Positions 51,611 through 62,895 are shown, counted from the stretch's first letter. The stretch: 64,000 nucleotides of DNA from Rhizobiales bacterium PAR1 (GCA_002256205.1 NKIW01000003.1:62001-126000), one strand, 5' to 3'. Program-made: numbers and translations. Notes: a model not told the origin generated them from the letters alone.

Positions 51611-52480
51611 TCAGCGATCGAGGCGCGCGATCAGGCTGGAGGTGTCCCAGCGCTTGCCGCCCATCTTCTGGACTTCGGAATAGAACTGATCAACCAGCGC
51701 CGTGACCGGCAGGTTGGCGCCATTGCGGCGACCTTCCTCAAGCACAATGCCGAGATCCTTGCGCATCCAGTCGACGGCGAAGCCGAAGTCGAACTTGCCA
51801 GCATTCATCGTCTTGCCGCGATTTTCCATCTGCCATGAGCCGGCGGCACCCTTGGAAATCACGTCGAGCACGGCCTCAATATCGAGACCTGAGCGCTTGC
51901 CGAAGTGGATGGCCTCGGCGAGGCCCTGTACGAGGCCAGCGATGCAGATCTGGTTCATCATCTTGGTGAGCTGGCCTGAGCCCGAGGGGCCAAGCAGGCG
52001 GCAGGCACGCGCAAAGCCCATGATGACCGGCTCGGCCTTGGCATAAGGTTCGGCATCGCCACCGCACATCACGGTGAGGACACCGTTTTCAGCTCCGGCC
52101 TGACCACCCGAAACCGGTGCATCAACGAATTCGAAGCCGCGCTTTTTGGCTTCGGCGTGGAGTTCGCGTGCCACCTCGGCGCTTGCCGTAGTGTTGTCGA
52201 CGAAAATCGCGCCCCTCTTCATGCCGTGGAAGGCGCCGTCCGGCCCGATGGTCACGGCGCGGAGGTCATCGTCGTTGCCCACGCAACAGAACACGAAATC
52301 CTTGCCGGAGGCGGCTTCCTTCGGCGTCTTGGCGAAGGCACCGCCGTGCTGCTTCACCCAGGCCTCGGCCTTGGCGGTCGAGCGGTTATACACGGTGACG
52401 GCATGGCCACCCTTGTTCTTGAGGTGCCCTGCCATGGGATAGCCCATCACGCCAAGCCCGAGGAATGCGATTTCCGCCAT
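51611..52480 (-). CDS. Beta-hydroxyacid dehydrogenase (3-hydroxyisobutyrate / tartronate semialdehyde reductase type)
   Basis: A 289-residue NAD(P)-dependent enzyme. The Rossmann motif is FLGLGVMGYPMAGHL (residues 5-19), the substrate-binding motif DAPVSGGQAGAENG is present, and the catalytic Lys lies in GQLTKMMNQ. The adenine-side sequence VYNRSTAKAE (Arg after Asn) suggests NADP. Specificity among 3-hydroxyisobutyrate, tartronate semialdehyde and succinic semialdehyde cannot be decided. It lies 28 bases downstream of an amino-acid ABC permease gene on the same strand and could be in its operon. Confidence 0.9.
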   Translation of the reverse strand: MAEIAFLGLGVMGYPMAGHLKNKGGHAVTVYNRSTAKAEAWVKQHGGAFAKTPKEAASGKDFVFCCVGNDDDLRAVTIGPDGAFHGMKRGAIFVDNTTASAEVARELHAEAKKRGFEFVDAPVSGGQAGAENGVLTVMCGGDAEPYAKAEPVIMGFARACRLLGPSGSGQLTKMMNQICIAGLVQGLAEAIHFGKRSGLDIEAVLDVISKGAAGSWQMENRGKTMNAGKFDFGFAVDWMRKDLGIVLEEGRRNGANLPVTALVDQFYSEVQKMGGKRWDTSSLIARLDR

Positions 52481-52508
52481 GGTTCTCTCCGAAGGAATTT
52501 CTTGTTGA

Positions 52509-53222
52509 TTAGCGCAACACGAGATGCCGCGTCAGCCGATGCTCCATCCCATCCCACAATCGCCGGATGATTTCCACCAGACAGAGATAGATCAAAGCGG
52601 CGACAAGATAGATCGAGAGATCAAAACTGCGCGCGAAAGCAAAGCGTGTTGCGCCCATCAGGTCGAAAAGGGTCACAAGCGAGGCCAATGCACTCGCCTT
52701 GATCATGACGATGAGTTCATTCCCGAGCGGACGGAGCGCGACGATCATCGCCAGCGGTATCTCGATCTTGAGGAAGATCGGCAGCGGACGCATCCCGAGC
52801 GCGCGCGCCGCTTCCGCCTGCCCGGAAGGGAGTGAAGACAGCGCGCCGCGGAAAATCTCGGCCTGATACGCCGCCGTGTTCAACGTGAAGGCGAGCAGGC
52901 AACAATACGTCGGATCGCGGAAGAACCACCACAGGCCGACATCCTGCCAGAACAGACGGATCGATCCGAGGCCGTAGTAGATCAGGAACAGCTGCACCAG
53001 CAGCGGCGTGCCGCGAAAGAAGGTCGTGTAGCCATGAATGAGCGCGGCGGAGATGCGCCCGCCACGCAGTTTCGCCACCGCCAGCCCAAGCCCGATGAAA
53101 AGCCCGAGGCCGAAGGAGATCGCCACGAGGTACATCGTCAATCCGAAGCCGCTCGCCATGCGGCAGCCGTATTTCTCCAGAACCTCAAGGCCAATGAACG
53201 CGCCGGGCCATTCACACCACAT
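52509..53222 (-). CDS. Polar amino acid ABC transporter permease (HisM/GlnP-like)
   Basis: A 237-residue permease with about five hydrophobic segments. It has the family signature YTTFFRGTPLLVQLFLIYYG and the EAA loop QAEAARALGMRPLPIFLKIEIPLA. Translated after the other permease, from which it is separated by 150 bases with two hairpins. The matching ATPase gene is not in the cluster. Confidence 0.92.
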   Translation of the reverse strand: MWCEWPGAFIGLEVLEKYGCRMASGFGLTMYLVAISFGLGLFIGLGLAVAKLRGGRISAALIHGYTTFFRGTPLLVQLFLIYYGLGSIRLFWQDVGLWWFFRDPTYCCLLAFTLNTAAYQAEIFRGALSSLPSGQAEAARALGMRPLPIFLKIEIPLAMIVALRPLGNELIVMIKASALASLVTLFDLMGATRFAFARSFDLSIYLVAALIYLCLVEIIRRLWDGMEHRLTRHLVLR

Positions 53223-53251
53223 CAGCGTGCACTCCCGATGTGATCGCGAGA

Positions 53252-53331
53252 CCGAGGGCCGCTTTGGCCCTCGGCAAGCGCAATTGCGCGCCCGAGCTTA
53301 TGCAAGGAAGGTGAAGCCGGTGAGGCTTCAC
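53252..53331. other. Two hairpins between permease genes
   Basis: CCGAGGGCC (53252-53260) pairs perfectly with GGCCCTCGG (53266-53274), and GTGAAGCC (53311-53318) with GGCTTCAC (53324-53331). Neither is followed by a T run on the coding (minus) strand. They may shield or process the operon mRNA. Confidence 0.6.
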
Positions 53332-53372
53332 GCAAGAAGGACCAATCGCGGGAATTCTCTCGGCAAAACGGC

Positions 53373-54089
53373 TCATCGCGCCCTCACGTAACCGCGATTG
53401 GCGCGTTCTTCGAGTTTGCCGAAGCCCCAGGTCGAGAGCATCGAAAAGGTGAGGTAGATCATCGCCGCGACACCAAAGAACAGGAACGGCTCCTTGGTGA
53501 CGACGTTCGCGCGTGTCGCGATGAACATCGTGTCCTGCAACGTGATGACCGAGACGAGCGAGGTCTCTTTCAGGAGCACCATCCAGTTGTTGCCAAGGCC
53601 TGGCAGGGCGACGCGCATCAGTTGCGGAAACACCACCAGCCGGAATGCCTGAAATCGGGTGAGGCCCAGCGACGAAGCCGCCTCGCGCTGACCCTTCTGG
53701 ATCGCGTTCAGGGCGCCAAGCCAGACCTCAGCAGAAAACGCTGCGAGTACGACACCGAGCGCGACCATGCCTGCGAAGAAGGGGGACATCTCGATCGAAC
53801 TTTCGAAGCCCAAAAATTTCCAGAGCCGCTGCACCAGAAGCTGGATGCCGAAATAGATGACATACAGCGTCAGAAGCTCGGGCACGCCGCGAAAGATCGT
53901 CGTGTAGAGTGTCGAGATGAGCCTGATCGGGTAGGAGCGCGAGCGCTTGCCAAGCGCGACCAGTAGTCCCAGCGTCAACCCGAAGGGCACCGTCGCGAGT
54001 GCAATGGAAATCGTGATCCACGCGCCTTGCAAGAGCGCCAGACCCCAGCCTTCCGGGCCGAACGAGAGGAGGGTGAGGTATTTTTCCAT
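53373..54089 (-). CDS. Polar amino acid ABC transporter permease (HisQ/ArtQ-like)
   Basis: A 238-residue permease. Family motifs are YTTIFRGVPELLTLYVIYFG (about residues 62-81) and the EAA loop REAASSLGLTRFQAFRLVVFPQLMR. The ATG at 54089 (MEKYLTLLSFG) is used; an in-frame TTG lies three codons upstream. It follows the binding-protein gene after 50 bases that contain a strong terminator-like hairpin. Confidence 0.92.
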   Translation of the reverse strand: MEKYLTLLSFGPEGWGLALLQGAWITISIALATVPFGLTLGLLVALGKRSRSYPIRLISTLYTTIFRGVPELLTLYVIYFGIQLLVQRLWKFLGFESSIEMSPFFAGMVALGVVLAAFSAEVWLGALNAIQKGQREAASSLGLTRFQAFRLVVFPQLMRVALPGLGNNWMVLLKETSLVSVITLQDTMFIATRANVVTKEPFLFFGVAAMIYLTFSMLSTWGFGKLEERANRGYVRAR

Positions 54090-54096
54090 GGCGCGC

Positions 54097-54125
54097 AAAA
54101 AAGGCCGGCGGGAGTGCCGCCGGCC
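54097..54125 (-). terminator. Attenuator-like terminator between binding protein and permease genes
   Basis: On the minus strand a perfect 9-bp GC stem (GGCCGGCGG with CCGCCGGCC, plus-strand 54103-54111 and 54117-54125) is followed by six T (54097-54102). It stands after the binding-protein stop and 8 bases before the permease start. Partial termination here would keep the binding protein in excess over the permeases. Confidence 0.85.
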
Positions 54126-54139
54126 GTCATCGCTTCAAC

Positions 54140-54931
54140 TTACTGGATCGCCTTCTTGCCGAGCCACTTCATGGCGGGCTTATCGATCGAACCATCGGCC
54201 TTGGATTCGGCAATCGCCTTGTCGAGCATCGCCTTGAGGGCGGTATCTTCCTTGCGCATCGCCATGCCGACGCCCGGACCGTGCGTCTGCGGATCGCGCG
54301 GAACGTTCGCGATCATCTTGCAGCATTCCTTGCCCTTGCCGTTGAGGAAAGTATCGAGCGATTCCTGATCCGCAACGACGTAGTCGAGGCGACCGTTGAG
54401 GAGATCGAGGTTGGCTTCTTCCTGTGTCGGATAGGGACGCAGCACCGAATCCTTGTAGTTCGCTTCAAGGAAGTTGGTGTGGACCGTCGAACCCTGCGCA
54501 CCGATGGTCTTGCCCTTGAGAGCGGCTGGAGAAATATCGGTCGAGGTCACGGACTTCGCAGCGATGATCGCGATCGGGCTGCGGGTATAGACGTCCGTGA
54601 AGGCGACCTTCTTCTGGCGCTCCGGCGTCGCGTTCATGCCCGCAACGATGACGTCATACTTGTTCGAAAGCAGCGCCGGGATGATGCCATCCCAATCCTG
54701 CACGACCCAGGTGCACTTCACCTTCATACGTGCGCAGAGATCGTTCATGTAGTCGATCTCGAAGCCTTCAAGTTCCTTCTTGGCGTTCAGGTTGTTGAAG
54801 GGAGGATAGGCACCCTCGGTGCCGACGCGGATTTCTTTCCATTCCTTGGTCTGCGCCATTGCCGGGCCGGCAAGCGCCACGCCGAGCGTCACCGCAAAGG
54901 CCGAAGCCATCAACACGCGAAACGATTTCAT
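54140..54931 (-). CDS. Polar amino acid ABC transporter substrate-binding protein
   Basis: A 263-residue SBP_bac_3 protein with a signal peptide (about 1-26, ending GPAMAQ). Ligand-site blocks are GTEGAYPPFNNLNAKKELEGFEIDY, VAGMNATPERQKKVAFTDVY and the SPIAIIAAK strand. It is of the HisJ/ArgT/GlnH type; the exact amino acid is not predictable. The start at 54931 has GGGAG about 9 bases upstream. First gene of the operon SBP-permease-permease-dehydrogenase. Confidence 0.93.
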   Translation of the reverse strand: MKSFRVLMASAFAVTLGVALAGPAMAQTKEWKEIRVGTEGAYPPFNNLNAKKELEGFEIDYMNDLCARMKVKCTWVVQDWDGIIPALLSNKYDVIVAGMNATPERQKKVAFTDVYTRSPIAIIAAKSVTSTDISPAALKGKTIGAQGSTVHTNFLEANYKDSVLRPYPTQEEANLDLLNGRLDYVVADQESLDTFLNGKGKECCKMIANVPRDPQTHGPGVGMAMRKEDTALKAMLDKAIAESKADGSIDKPAMKWLGKKAIQ

Positions 54932-55237
54932 TTGATTGATCTCCCTGATGTCGTCCTGCCGCCGGATTGCTTCTTGATTTTTCCAAGGACGGCCTTGTCC
55001 GGAGGCAGCGAACTTGTACCAGTCTGCCAAGCAAAACGCAGATTTGGCAATGCGGTTCTTGGTTCAATGCAGAAGTTTTTTCTGGCGCATCCTCATCTTC
55101 TGCCGCGCCGCGCAGCAGGTTGCTGAAGGAATTTGCGCAGCTCCCATTGACCGCGCACCGCTGGCATTCATATCTGCCGGGGGGATGGGGTCGATTTGAA
55201 AATATCGCAGGCATCGACAAAGATCGGAAGTGACGGA
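54932..55237. other. Divergent promoter region between SBP and mrp genes
   Basis: About 306 bases without a credible gene. It should hold the promoter of the amino-acid transporter operon (leftward) and that of the Mrp gene (rightward). No tRNA, riboswitch or clear operator is evident. A TTG at 55196 would extend the Mrp frame by 14 codons. Confidence 0.5.
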
Positions 55238-56347
55238 ATGTCGGACAAGAATGCTATTCTCGCCGCGCTGGAGCGCCTGATGATGCCGGATGGCAAAACC
55301 AGTCTGGCGCGCTCCGGTGCCCTGTCCGAAATCGTGCTGCATCAGGGCAAGGCCTATTTCTCGATTTCCGTCCCTGCCAATGCTGTCGCGGCCTCCGAAA
55401 CCTTGCGAAAGGCAGCCGAAGAGGCTGCGCGCGCCGTGCCCGGCATTGTCTCGGCGCTGGTGACGCTGACTGCCGAGAAGGCACCCTCACCGCAGGCCGC
55501 GCAAGCCGCAAAACCCGCCGCACAGGGTGGCCCGGCAGGAGCCAAGGTTGCCGTGGCAGGCGTCAAGCACATCATTGCGGTGGCGAGCGGCAAGGGCGGC
55601 GTCGGTAAATCGACAACCGCTGCCAATCTGGCCCTGGCGCTCAGTTCGAAGGGCCTCAAGGTCGGTGTACTCGATGCCGATATCTACGGTCCTTCAATGC
55701 CCAAGCTTTTCGCCATTCACGGGAAGCCGACGCTGGCCGGCGGGCGTGTCCTCAACCCGATGGAGGGCTATGGCCTCAAGGTGATGTCGATTGGTTTCCT
55801 CGTCGATGAGGAGGCGGCGATGATCTGGCGCGGCCCGATGGTGATTTCCGCCATACAGCAGATGCTGCGTGAGGTCGCATGGGGCGAACTCGACGTCCTC
55901 GTCGTCGATATGCCGCCGGGCACCGGTGATGCCCAGCTTACCATGGCGCAGAACGTACCGCTCGCCGGAGCGGTGATCGTCTCGACGCCACAGGATCTCG
56001 CGCTGATCGATGCGCGGCGTGGGGTGGCGATGTTCCGCAAGGTCGAGGTGCCGATCCTCGGTGTGGTCGAGAATATGTCGACCTTCATCTGCCCGTCTTG
56101 CGGCACCCGGCACGATATTTTCGGACATGGCGGCGCGAAAACGGAGGCCGAGCGTATCGGTGTGCCGTTCCTCGGCGAAGTCCCGCTGGCTATGGCGATC
56201 CGTGAGCGTTCAGATGCTGGCCTGCCGATTGTCGTCACCGAGCCCGATGGTCCGCATGCCGCAGCCTATCGCGCAATTGCCGACAAGGTGTGGACGATTC
56301 TCGAAAGCGGCACGCAAAAGGCCGCGCCGAGGATTGTCTTCGATTGA
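55238..56347 (+). CDS. apbC: Mrp/ApbC/NBP35-family iron-sulfur carrier ATPase
   Basis: A 369-residue P-loop protein that binds and transfers Fe-S clusters. The N-terminal domain (about residues 1-85) is DUF59/MIP18-like, followed by an Ala/Pro-rich linker and the deviant Walker A SGKGGVGKST (about 119-128). Switch motifs DADIYGPSMPKL and DMPPGTGD are present, as is the CPSC motif (FICPSCGTRHDIFG) that bridges the cluster between subunits. ATG 55238 follows CGGAA. Also known as mrp; it acts in the cytoplasm. Confidence 0.94.
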   Translation: MSDKNAILAALERLMMPDGKTSLARSGALSEIVLHQGKAYFSISVPANAVAASETLRKAAEEAARAVPGIVSALVTLTAEKAPSPQAAQAAKPAAQGGPAGAKVAVAGVKHIIAVASGKGGVGKSTTAANLALALSSKGLKVGVLDADIYGPSMPKLFAIHGKPTLAGGRVLNPMEGYGLKVMSIGFLVDEEAAMIWRGPMVISAIQQMLREVAWGELDVLVVDMPPGTGDAQLTMAQNVPLAGAVIVSTPQDLALIDARRGVAMFRKVEVPILGVVENMSTFICPSCGTRHDIFGHGGAKTEAERIGVPFLGEVPLAMAIRERSDAGLPIVVTEPDGPHAAAYRAIADKVWTILESGTQKAAPRIVFD

Positions 56348-56518
56348 AAAGCAGGCTGAAAGGCACCGCTGCTGATCAGAAAAGACCGCTTTTGATTGAG
56401 TGTCAGCGACATGGATCTATAAGGCATGTCTCTATCGCATATCTCGCATGCGTTAAAGTGAGAGATATTTGCCTGTTCCCTTCGGCAAATTGATTGATCT
56501 CATGCCGTTGCGATCTAA

Positions 56519-57697
<1,179 letters not shown>

Positions 57698-57728
57698 TTT
57701 CAGCTGTTCTGATCATGCATAATGAAAG

Positions 57729-57756
57729 CGCCGGCCTTTTTAGGTCGGCGTTTTTT
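57729..57756 (+). terminator. Intrinsic terminator after TakP copy 1
   Basis: CGCCGGCC (57729-57736) pairs with GGTCGGCG (57743-57750, one G-U pair), then six T (57751-57756). It separates the two binding-protein genes into independent transcripts. Confidence 0.88.
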
Positions 57757-57951
57757 GTTTCAGGCCGGCAGGCCACTTGCTGTAATTTCCGCAGTGTTCT
57801 ACCTATGCGAGAGGTGTATGGCAGCTATCAATTTTTCGCATAATGGTAGGACGTGATATGTCCTTCCCAAACTTCGAATTCGCTGGATGCCTGACCGGTA
57901 CAGAACCGGAGAGGGGATAACCCTCCCGGGAGTGCAAGGACACTTCATTGA

Positions 57952-59052
<1,101 letters not shown>

Positions 59053-59083
59053 GTGCCGATCAAGGTCGATCAGGAACAAGCAA

Positions 59084-59108
59084 CCCCGGATGTAAATCCG
59101 GGGTTTTT
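59084..59108 (+). terminator. Intrinsic terminator after TakP copy 2
   Basis: CCCCGGA (59084-59090) pairs with TCCGGGG (59097-59103), loop TGTAAA, followed by five T (59104-59108). Confidence 0.88.
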
Positions 59109-59207
59109 CTTTGCCTGGTTTCGTTCGCACAAAGTGTGGAGAAGGCCTACGGCAGGCTGCTAGGAATGCCTAGCCCGCAAGCGAGGCTGACGCTGGCGCA
59201 AAAGATA

Positions 59208-59230
59208 AGGCCGGGTTTTGCTCCCGGCCT
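59208..59230 (-). terminator. Probable terminator of dctQ-dctM transcript
   Basis: AGGCCGGG (59208-59215) pairs with CCCGGCCT (59223-59230). On the minus strand it follows the dctM stop by 26 bases and is followed by a T-rich stretch (TATCTTTT). Confidence 0.65.
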
Positions 59231-59256
59231 TTCCTGAATTGACGCCTCGTTGCGCT

Positions 59257-61128
59257 TTATGGCGCCTTGGGCGGCGGCGTAAGGCCCGGCAGGCTCGGCG
59301 GTGCGAGACCCGGCGGCGGGCTGAGGCCCGGAGGTGCACCAAGGCCCGGAGGAGCGAGCCCAGGAAGACCGCCACCCGGATTGTCGAAACCCGGAATGGT
59401 CAGGTTCTTGAGCTGCTGCTCGATCTTGGCCGGATCGATCACCGCCTGCGTGCCCTTATAGTGCATCACCATTTGCGGGAAGATAATCACCAACGCGACC
59501 ATGATGCACTGGATGATCACGAACGGCACCGCACCCCAGTAAATCTGGCCGGTGGTGACGGGTTCGGTCTCCTTGCCCGTGACCTTGTCGAAGTAGGGAT
59601 TTTTGGGCGCGACCGAGCGCAGGTAGAACAGCGCGAAGCCGAACGGCGGATGCATGAAGCTCGTCTGCATATTGACGCCGAGGATGACGCCGAACCAGAT
59701 GAGATCGATCCCGAGCTTCTCCGCCGGCGGCCCGAGCAGCGGCACCACGATGAATGCCAGCTCGAAGAAGTCGAGGAAGAACGCCAGCAGGAACACGAAG
59801 ACGTTGGTGAAGATCAGGAAGCCGATCTTGCCGCCCGGCAGCGAGACAAGCATCTCTTCCACCCAGATATGGCCGTTGACGCCATAGAAGGTGAGCGAGA
59901 ACACGCGCGCGCCAACCAGGATGAAAACCACGAAGGCCGAGAGCTTGGCAGTGGAGTCCAACGCCTGCCGCACGAGATCAAGGCTCAGGCGGCGCTTGGC
60001 GATGGCAATGATCATCGCGCCCGTTGCACCCATTGCACCGCCTTCGGTCGGCGTTGCAAGGCCGATAAAGATCGTGCCGAGCACGAGGAAGATCAGCCCC
60101 AGCGGGGGCATCAGCACCATGATGACTTCCTGCGAGAGGCGGGAAAGCAGCGGGAGTTTGAACACCTTGTTCGCCAGCGCGACGCAATAGGCGATGATCA
60201 TCGCGGCAAAGGCTGCGAGGATCGTCTCCGAGCCCGGCTCGACATGGCCGACAAATTTGCCTTGCAGCAGATATGTCAGGCCGCCGGCCAGCGCGAGCAT
60301 GACGATCAGCGACGTGATACCGCCACCGAGGGTGCGCGCTTCGATCGGCAGAGCCGGAACCCACTTCGGTCGAATGATCGACACGAGGAAGATGTAGCCG
60401 GCGTAGAGGATCGACAGCACGATGCCGGGGATGAAGGCGCCCTCGTACATATCGCCGACTGACTTGCCGAGCTGGTCAGCCATCACGATCAGCACGAGCG
60501 AGGGCGGGATGATCTGCGCCAGCGTGCCCGAAGCGGCGATGACGCCGGAGGCCACGCGACGATCATAGCCGTAGCGCAGCATGATCGGCAGCGAGATCAG
60601 GCCCATCGAGATTACCGAGGCGGCGACAACGCCGGTGGTTGCCGCAAGCAGCGCACCGACGAAAATCACCGCGTAGGCAAGACCGCCCCGGATTGGCCCG
60701 AAGAGCTGGCCAATGGTGTCGAGCAGATCTTCCGCCATGCCCGAACGTTCGAGAATAAGGCCCATGAAAGTAAAGAACGGGATCGCGAGCAACACGTCGT
60801 TGTTCATGATGCCGTAGATGCGTTCCGGCAGCGCCTGCAGGAAGTTCGGCACGAAGAGGCCAAGCTCGATGCCAAGCAAGGCATAGAGCAGGCCGCAGGC
60901 CGCAAGCGCGAAGGCGACAGGGTAGCCGAGCAGCAGCATCAGCACGAGCGATGCGAACATGATCGGTGCCATGTAATGCGTCAGGAACCCGGCGAGGCCC
61001 GGTTTCGCATCAGCGGCGAGGGCCGGGTCAGCGCTGAAGAGCACCAGCACGGCAAGGGCAAGAAATGCGCTGAAGAGGGAACCGCCCAGCGATTTGCCAC
61101 CCAGCAATTGGAAAAGACGCGATTGCAT
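59257..61128 (-). CDS. dctM: TRAP transporter large permease DctM
   Basis: A 623-residue membrane protein of the large (about 600-residue) DctM group that goes with TakP-type binding proteins. Many hydrophobic segments run through residues 15-575. Family motifs include IPFFTFMGLILERSGMAEDLL, ASGTLAQIIPPSLVLIVMADQ and GLATPTEGGAMGATGAM. The last 40 residues are a Pro/Gly/Leu repeat tail (PGLAPPGLGAPPGLSPPPG...) not needed for transport in this family. It is translated after dctQ (32 bases between). Confidence 0.93.
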   Translation of the reverse strand: MQSRLFQLLGGKSLGGSLFSAFLALAVLVLFSADPALAADAKPGLAGFLTHYMAPIMFASLVLMLLLGYPVAFALAACGLLYALLGIELGLFVPNFLQALPERIYGIMNNDVLLAIPFFTFMGLILERSGMAEDLLDTIGQLFGPIRGGLAYAVIFVGALLAATTGVVAASVISMGLISLPIMLRYGYDRRVASGVIAASGTLAQIIPPSLVLIVMADQLGKSVGDMYEGAFIPGIVLSILYAGYIFLVSIIRPKWVPALPIEARTLGGGITSLIVMLALAGGLTYLLQGKFVGHVEPGSETILAAFAAMIIAYCVALANKVFKLPLLSRLSQEVIMVLMPPLGLIFLVLGTIFIGLATPTEGGAMGATGAMIIAIAKRRLSLDLVRQALDSTAKLSAFVVFILVGARVFSLTFYGVNGHIWVEEMLVSLPGGKIGFLIFTNVFVFLLAFFLDFFELAFIVVPLLGPPAEKLGIDLIWFGVILGVNMQTSFMHPPFGFALFYLRSVAPKNPYFDKVTGKETEPVTTGQIYWGAVPFVIIQCIMVALVIIFPQMVMHYKGTQAVIDPAKIEQQLKNLTIPGFDNPGGGLPGLAPPGLGAPPGLSPPPGLAPPSLPGLTPPPKAP

Positions 61129-61160
61129 CGGTTTGACCTTGGAAAAAAAGCGTGGGGGGA

Positions 61161-61763
61161 TCAGTTGCGGCCGGGAATGTCAGCCTGCGCGGCCTGAAGC
61201 AGGCGCTCGGCTTCGGCTTCGGCTGCACCGTGATGGCCAACGAAGACATGAGGATCTTCCATGTCGCCGCGCATGATCGCGATACGCTTGATGAGTTCGG
61301 AAATGCCCTGAATGAGCAGCAGGATGAAGCCCAGCGGGAGCAGTGCCTTCGCCGGCCAGACCGTAAGGCCGCCTGCATTCATCGAGGATTCGCCAATGGC
61401 GAACGAGCGGTAGAAGAACGGAAGGCCATGATAGATCATGATCCACGTGAAGGGGACCAGGAAGAAAATATGGCCGAACACGTCAATCCGGTCGCGGGTG
61501 CGCTTCGTGAAGTTCGAGGTCACGATGTCAATGCGGATATGCTCGTTCTTGAGGAAGGTATAGGCGGCTCCGAGCATGAATACGGCGCCGAAAAGATACC
61601 ACTGCAACTCAAGCCACGAATTCGAGCTGACGTTGAAGAGTTTGCGGATAATGGCGTTGACGGTCGACACGAGCACCGCTGCCAGAATGAACCATTTGAC
61701 GACCTGGCCAACGCGCTCGTTGATCGCATCGATCACGGCACTGATTTTGAGTAAATTCTGCAC
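61161..61763 (-). CDS. dctQ: TRAP transporter small permease DctQ
   Basis: A 200-residue protein with four hydrophobic segments (about residues 20-40, 55-73, 93-113 and 135-155). The family signature is ELQWYLFGAVFMLGAAYTFLKNEHIRIDI (about residues 52-80). With DctM it forms the sodium-coupled permease for which the convergent TakP-like proteins probably deliver ligand. The C-terminus is long and Glu/Ala-rich. The start at 61763 is the first in the frame. Confidence 0.92.
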   Translation of the reverse strand: MQNLLKISAVIDAINERVGQVVKWFILAAVLVSTVNAIIRKLFNVSSNSWLELQWYLFGAVFMLGAAYTFLKNEHIRIDIVTSNFTKRTRDRIDVFGHIFFLVPFTWIMIYHGLPFFYRSFAIGESSMNAGGLTVWPAKALLPLGFILLLIQGISELIKRIAIMRGDMEDPHVFVGHHGAAEAEAERLLQAAQADIPGRN

Positions 61764-61831
61764 GCCGCCCTCCCTGTGGGCATTGCGAGACTGGCGAGAG
61801 CCAGAGTCGCTTCGACAAGACTACTTTTCGT

Positions 61832-61849
61832 TACGAACCCGGTTTCGTA
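61832..61849. promoter_or_regulatory. Inverted repeat upstream of dctQ
   Basis: TACGAA (61832-61837) and TTCGTA (61844-61849) form a 6-6-6 inverted repeat about 70 bases upstream of the dctQ start, a size and place suited to a dimeric repressor. The regulator is unknown and no regulator gene is adjacent. Confidence 0.4.
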
Positions 61850-62016
61850 CGTCTTATAATTGACGCCTGCCCGAATTCCGCCACCGCTTTGACACAAGGG
61901 TTGATCCCGAACAACGCGATCACCCATCACCAACCCGCATGGATGCCATGCGAAATTGTGATGCACTCTGATGGTGCTGCACGCAAATTGGCGGGATTTG
62001 AGCGAAAAGCAACCCT

Positions 62017-62895
62017 TTATTCAGACTTTCGCCTGACGCGCTCTCGGTGCAGGGTGTAAAGGCCGCTCGCGCCAATTAAGGCAATGCCGAGAATCGCCAG
62101 CGACGTCGGCCATTCGCCGAAAACGAAGATCCCGAGCGCCACGGCCCAGACCAGCACGATATAGCGGAACGGCGAGATCACCGAGAGTTCGGTGTCGCGG
62201 CATGCTTCAATCATGGCGTAATTCCCGAGAACCACAAAAGCCGCCGCACCGCCGGTCAACCAGAGGAAATCGCTGGTCATGGTGTGCCAGGCTGGTCCTG
62301 TCGCGGAAAGCGCGGTTCCCGCAAGCAAGGTACCGGTTGAACTCGTGATCGCGACGATGACGCTGGGAATGCCTGCCGGGATTTGTCGGGTCAGAATGTC
62401 GCGAAAACCGACGCCGATCACCGAAATCACCGCCAGCATCACGGCAAATAACGGCACCGAACCACCGGGGCGGACTACGAGCAGCATGCCGCAGAAGCCG
62501 ACGACAACAGCGCTCCAGCGGCGCCAGCCCACCTTTTCACCGAAGATGACCGTCGACAGCGCCGTGATGATCAGCGGCGCCAGCATCAGGATAGCGGTAA
62601 TGTCGGCGAGAGGAATGTCGCTGATTGCGGAAATGAAGCAGCCGGCAATGCAGCCTTCGATCACGCCGCGCAGCACAAGCTTAGGGTGAAACAACATCCG
62701 CGCTTTGTCTCTCAGGCCGGCGAGAAAAAGCCATAACGTGAGGAGACCCAGCGAAAACACGCCCCGGATCACGAGGACCTGGCCGGTCTCGAAATGCTCG
62801 CGTGCCAGTTTGACGCAGGTGTCGTTCAGCACAAACAGCGCCATGGCCAGCGTCATCGCGACAATGCCGCGAAGGTTCTTTTGGGCTTGGGACAC
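62017..62895 (-). CDS. EamA/DMT-family transporter (10 TM)
   Basis: A 292-residue drug/metabolite transporter with ten hydrophobic segments in two EamA repeats. Repeat 1 contains RGVFSLGLLTLWLFLAGLRD and repeat 2 ends with FVFGEWPTSLAILGIALIGASGLY, both typical. GTG 62895 is taken as the start; a TTG at 62931 and an ATG at 62856 are alternatives. The substrate is unknown; such proteins export amino acids or other metabolites. Confidence 0.85.
   Translation of the reverse strand: MSQAQKNLRGIVAMTLAMALFVLNDTCVKLAREHFETGQVLVIRGVFSLGLLTLWLFLAGLRDKARMLFHPKLVLRGVIEGCIAGCFISAISDIPLADITAILMLAPLIITALSTVIFGEKVGWRRWSAVVVGFCGMLLVVRPGGSVPLFAVMLAVISVIGVGFRDILTRQIPAGIPSVIVAITSSTGTLLAGTALSATGPAWHTMTSDFLWLTGGAAAFVVLGNYAMIEACRDTELSVISPFRYIVLVWAVALGIFVFGEWPTSLAILGIALIGASGLYTLHRERVRRKSE

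Noticed and set aside
59218-60462. A 414-codon open frame antisense to dctM
   Set aside because: Charged His/Asp/Glu/Arg-rich shadow of hydrophobic codons; the opposite strand is a clear TRAP permease.
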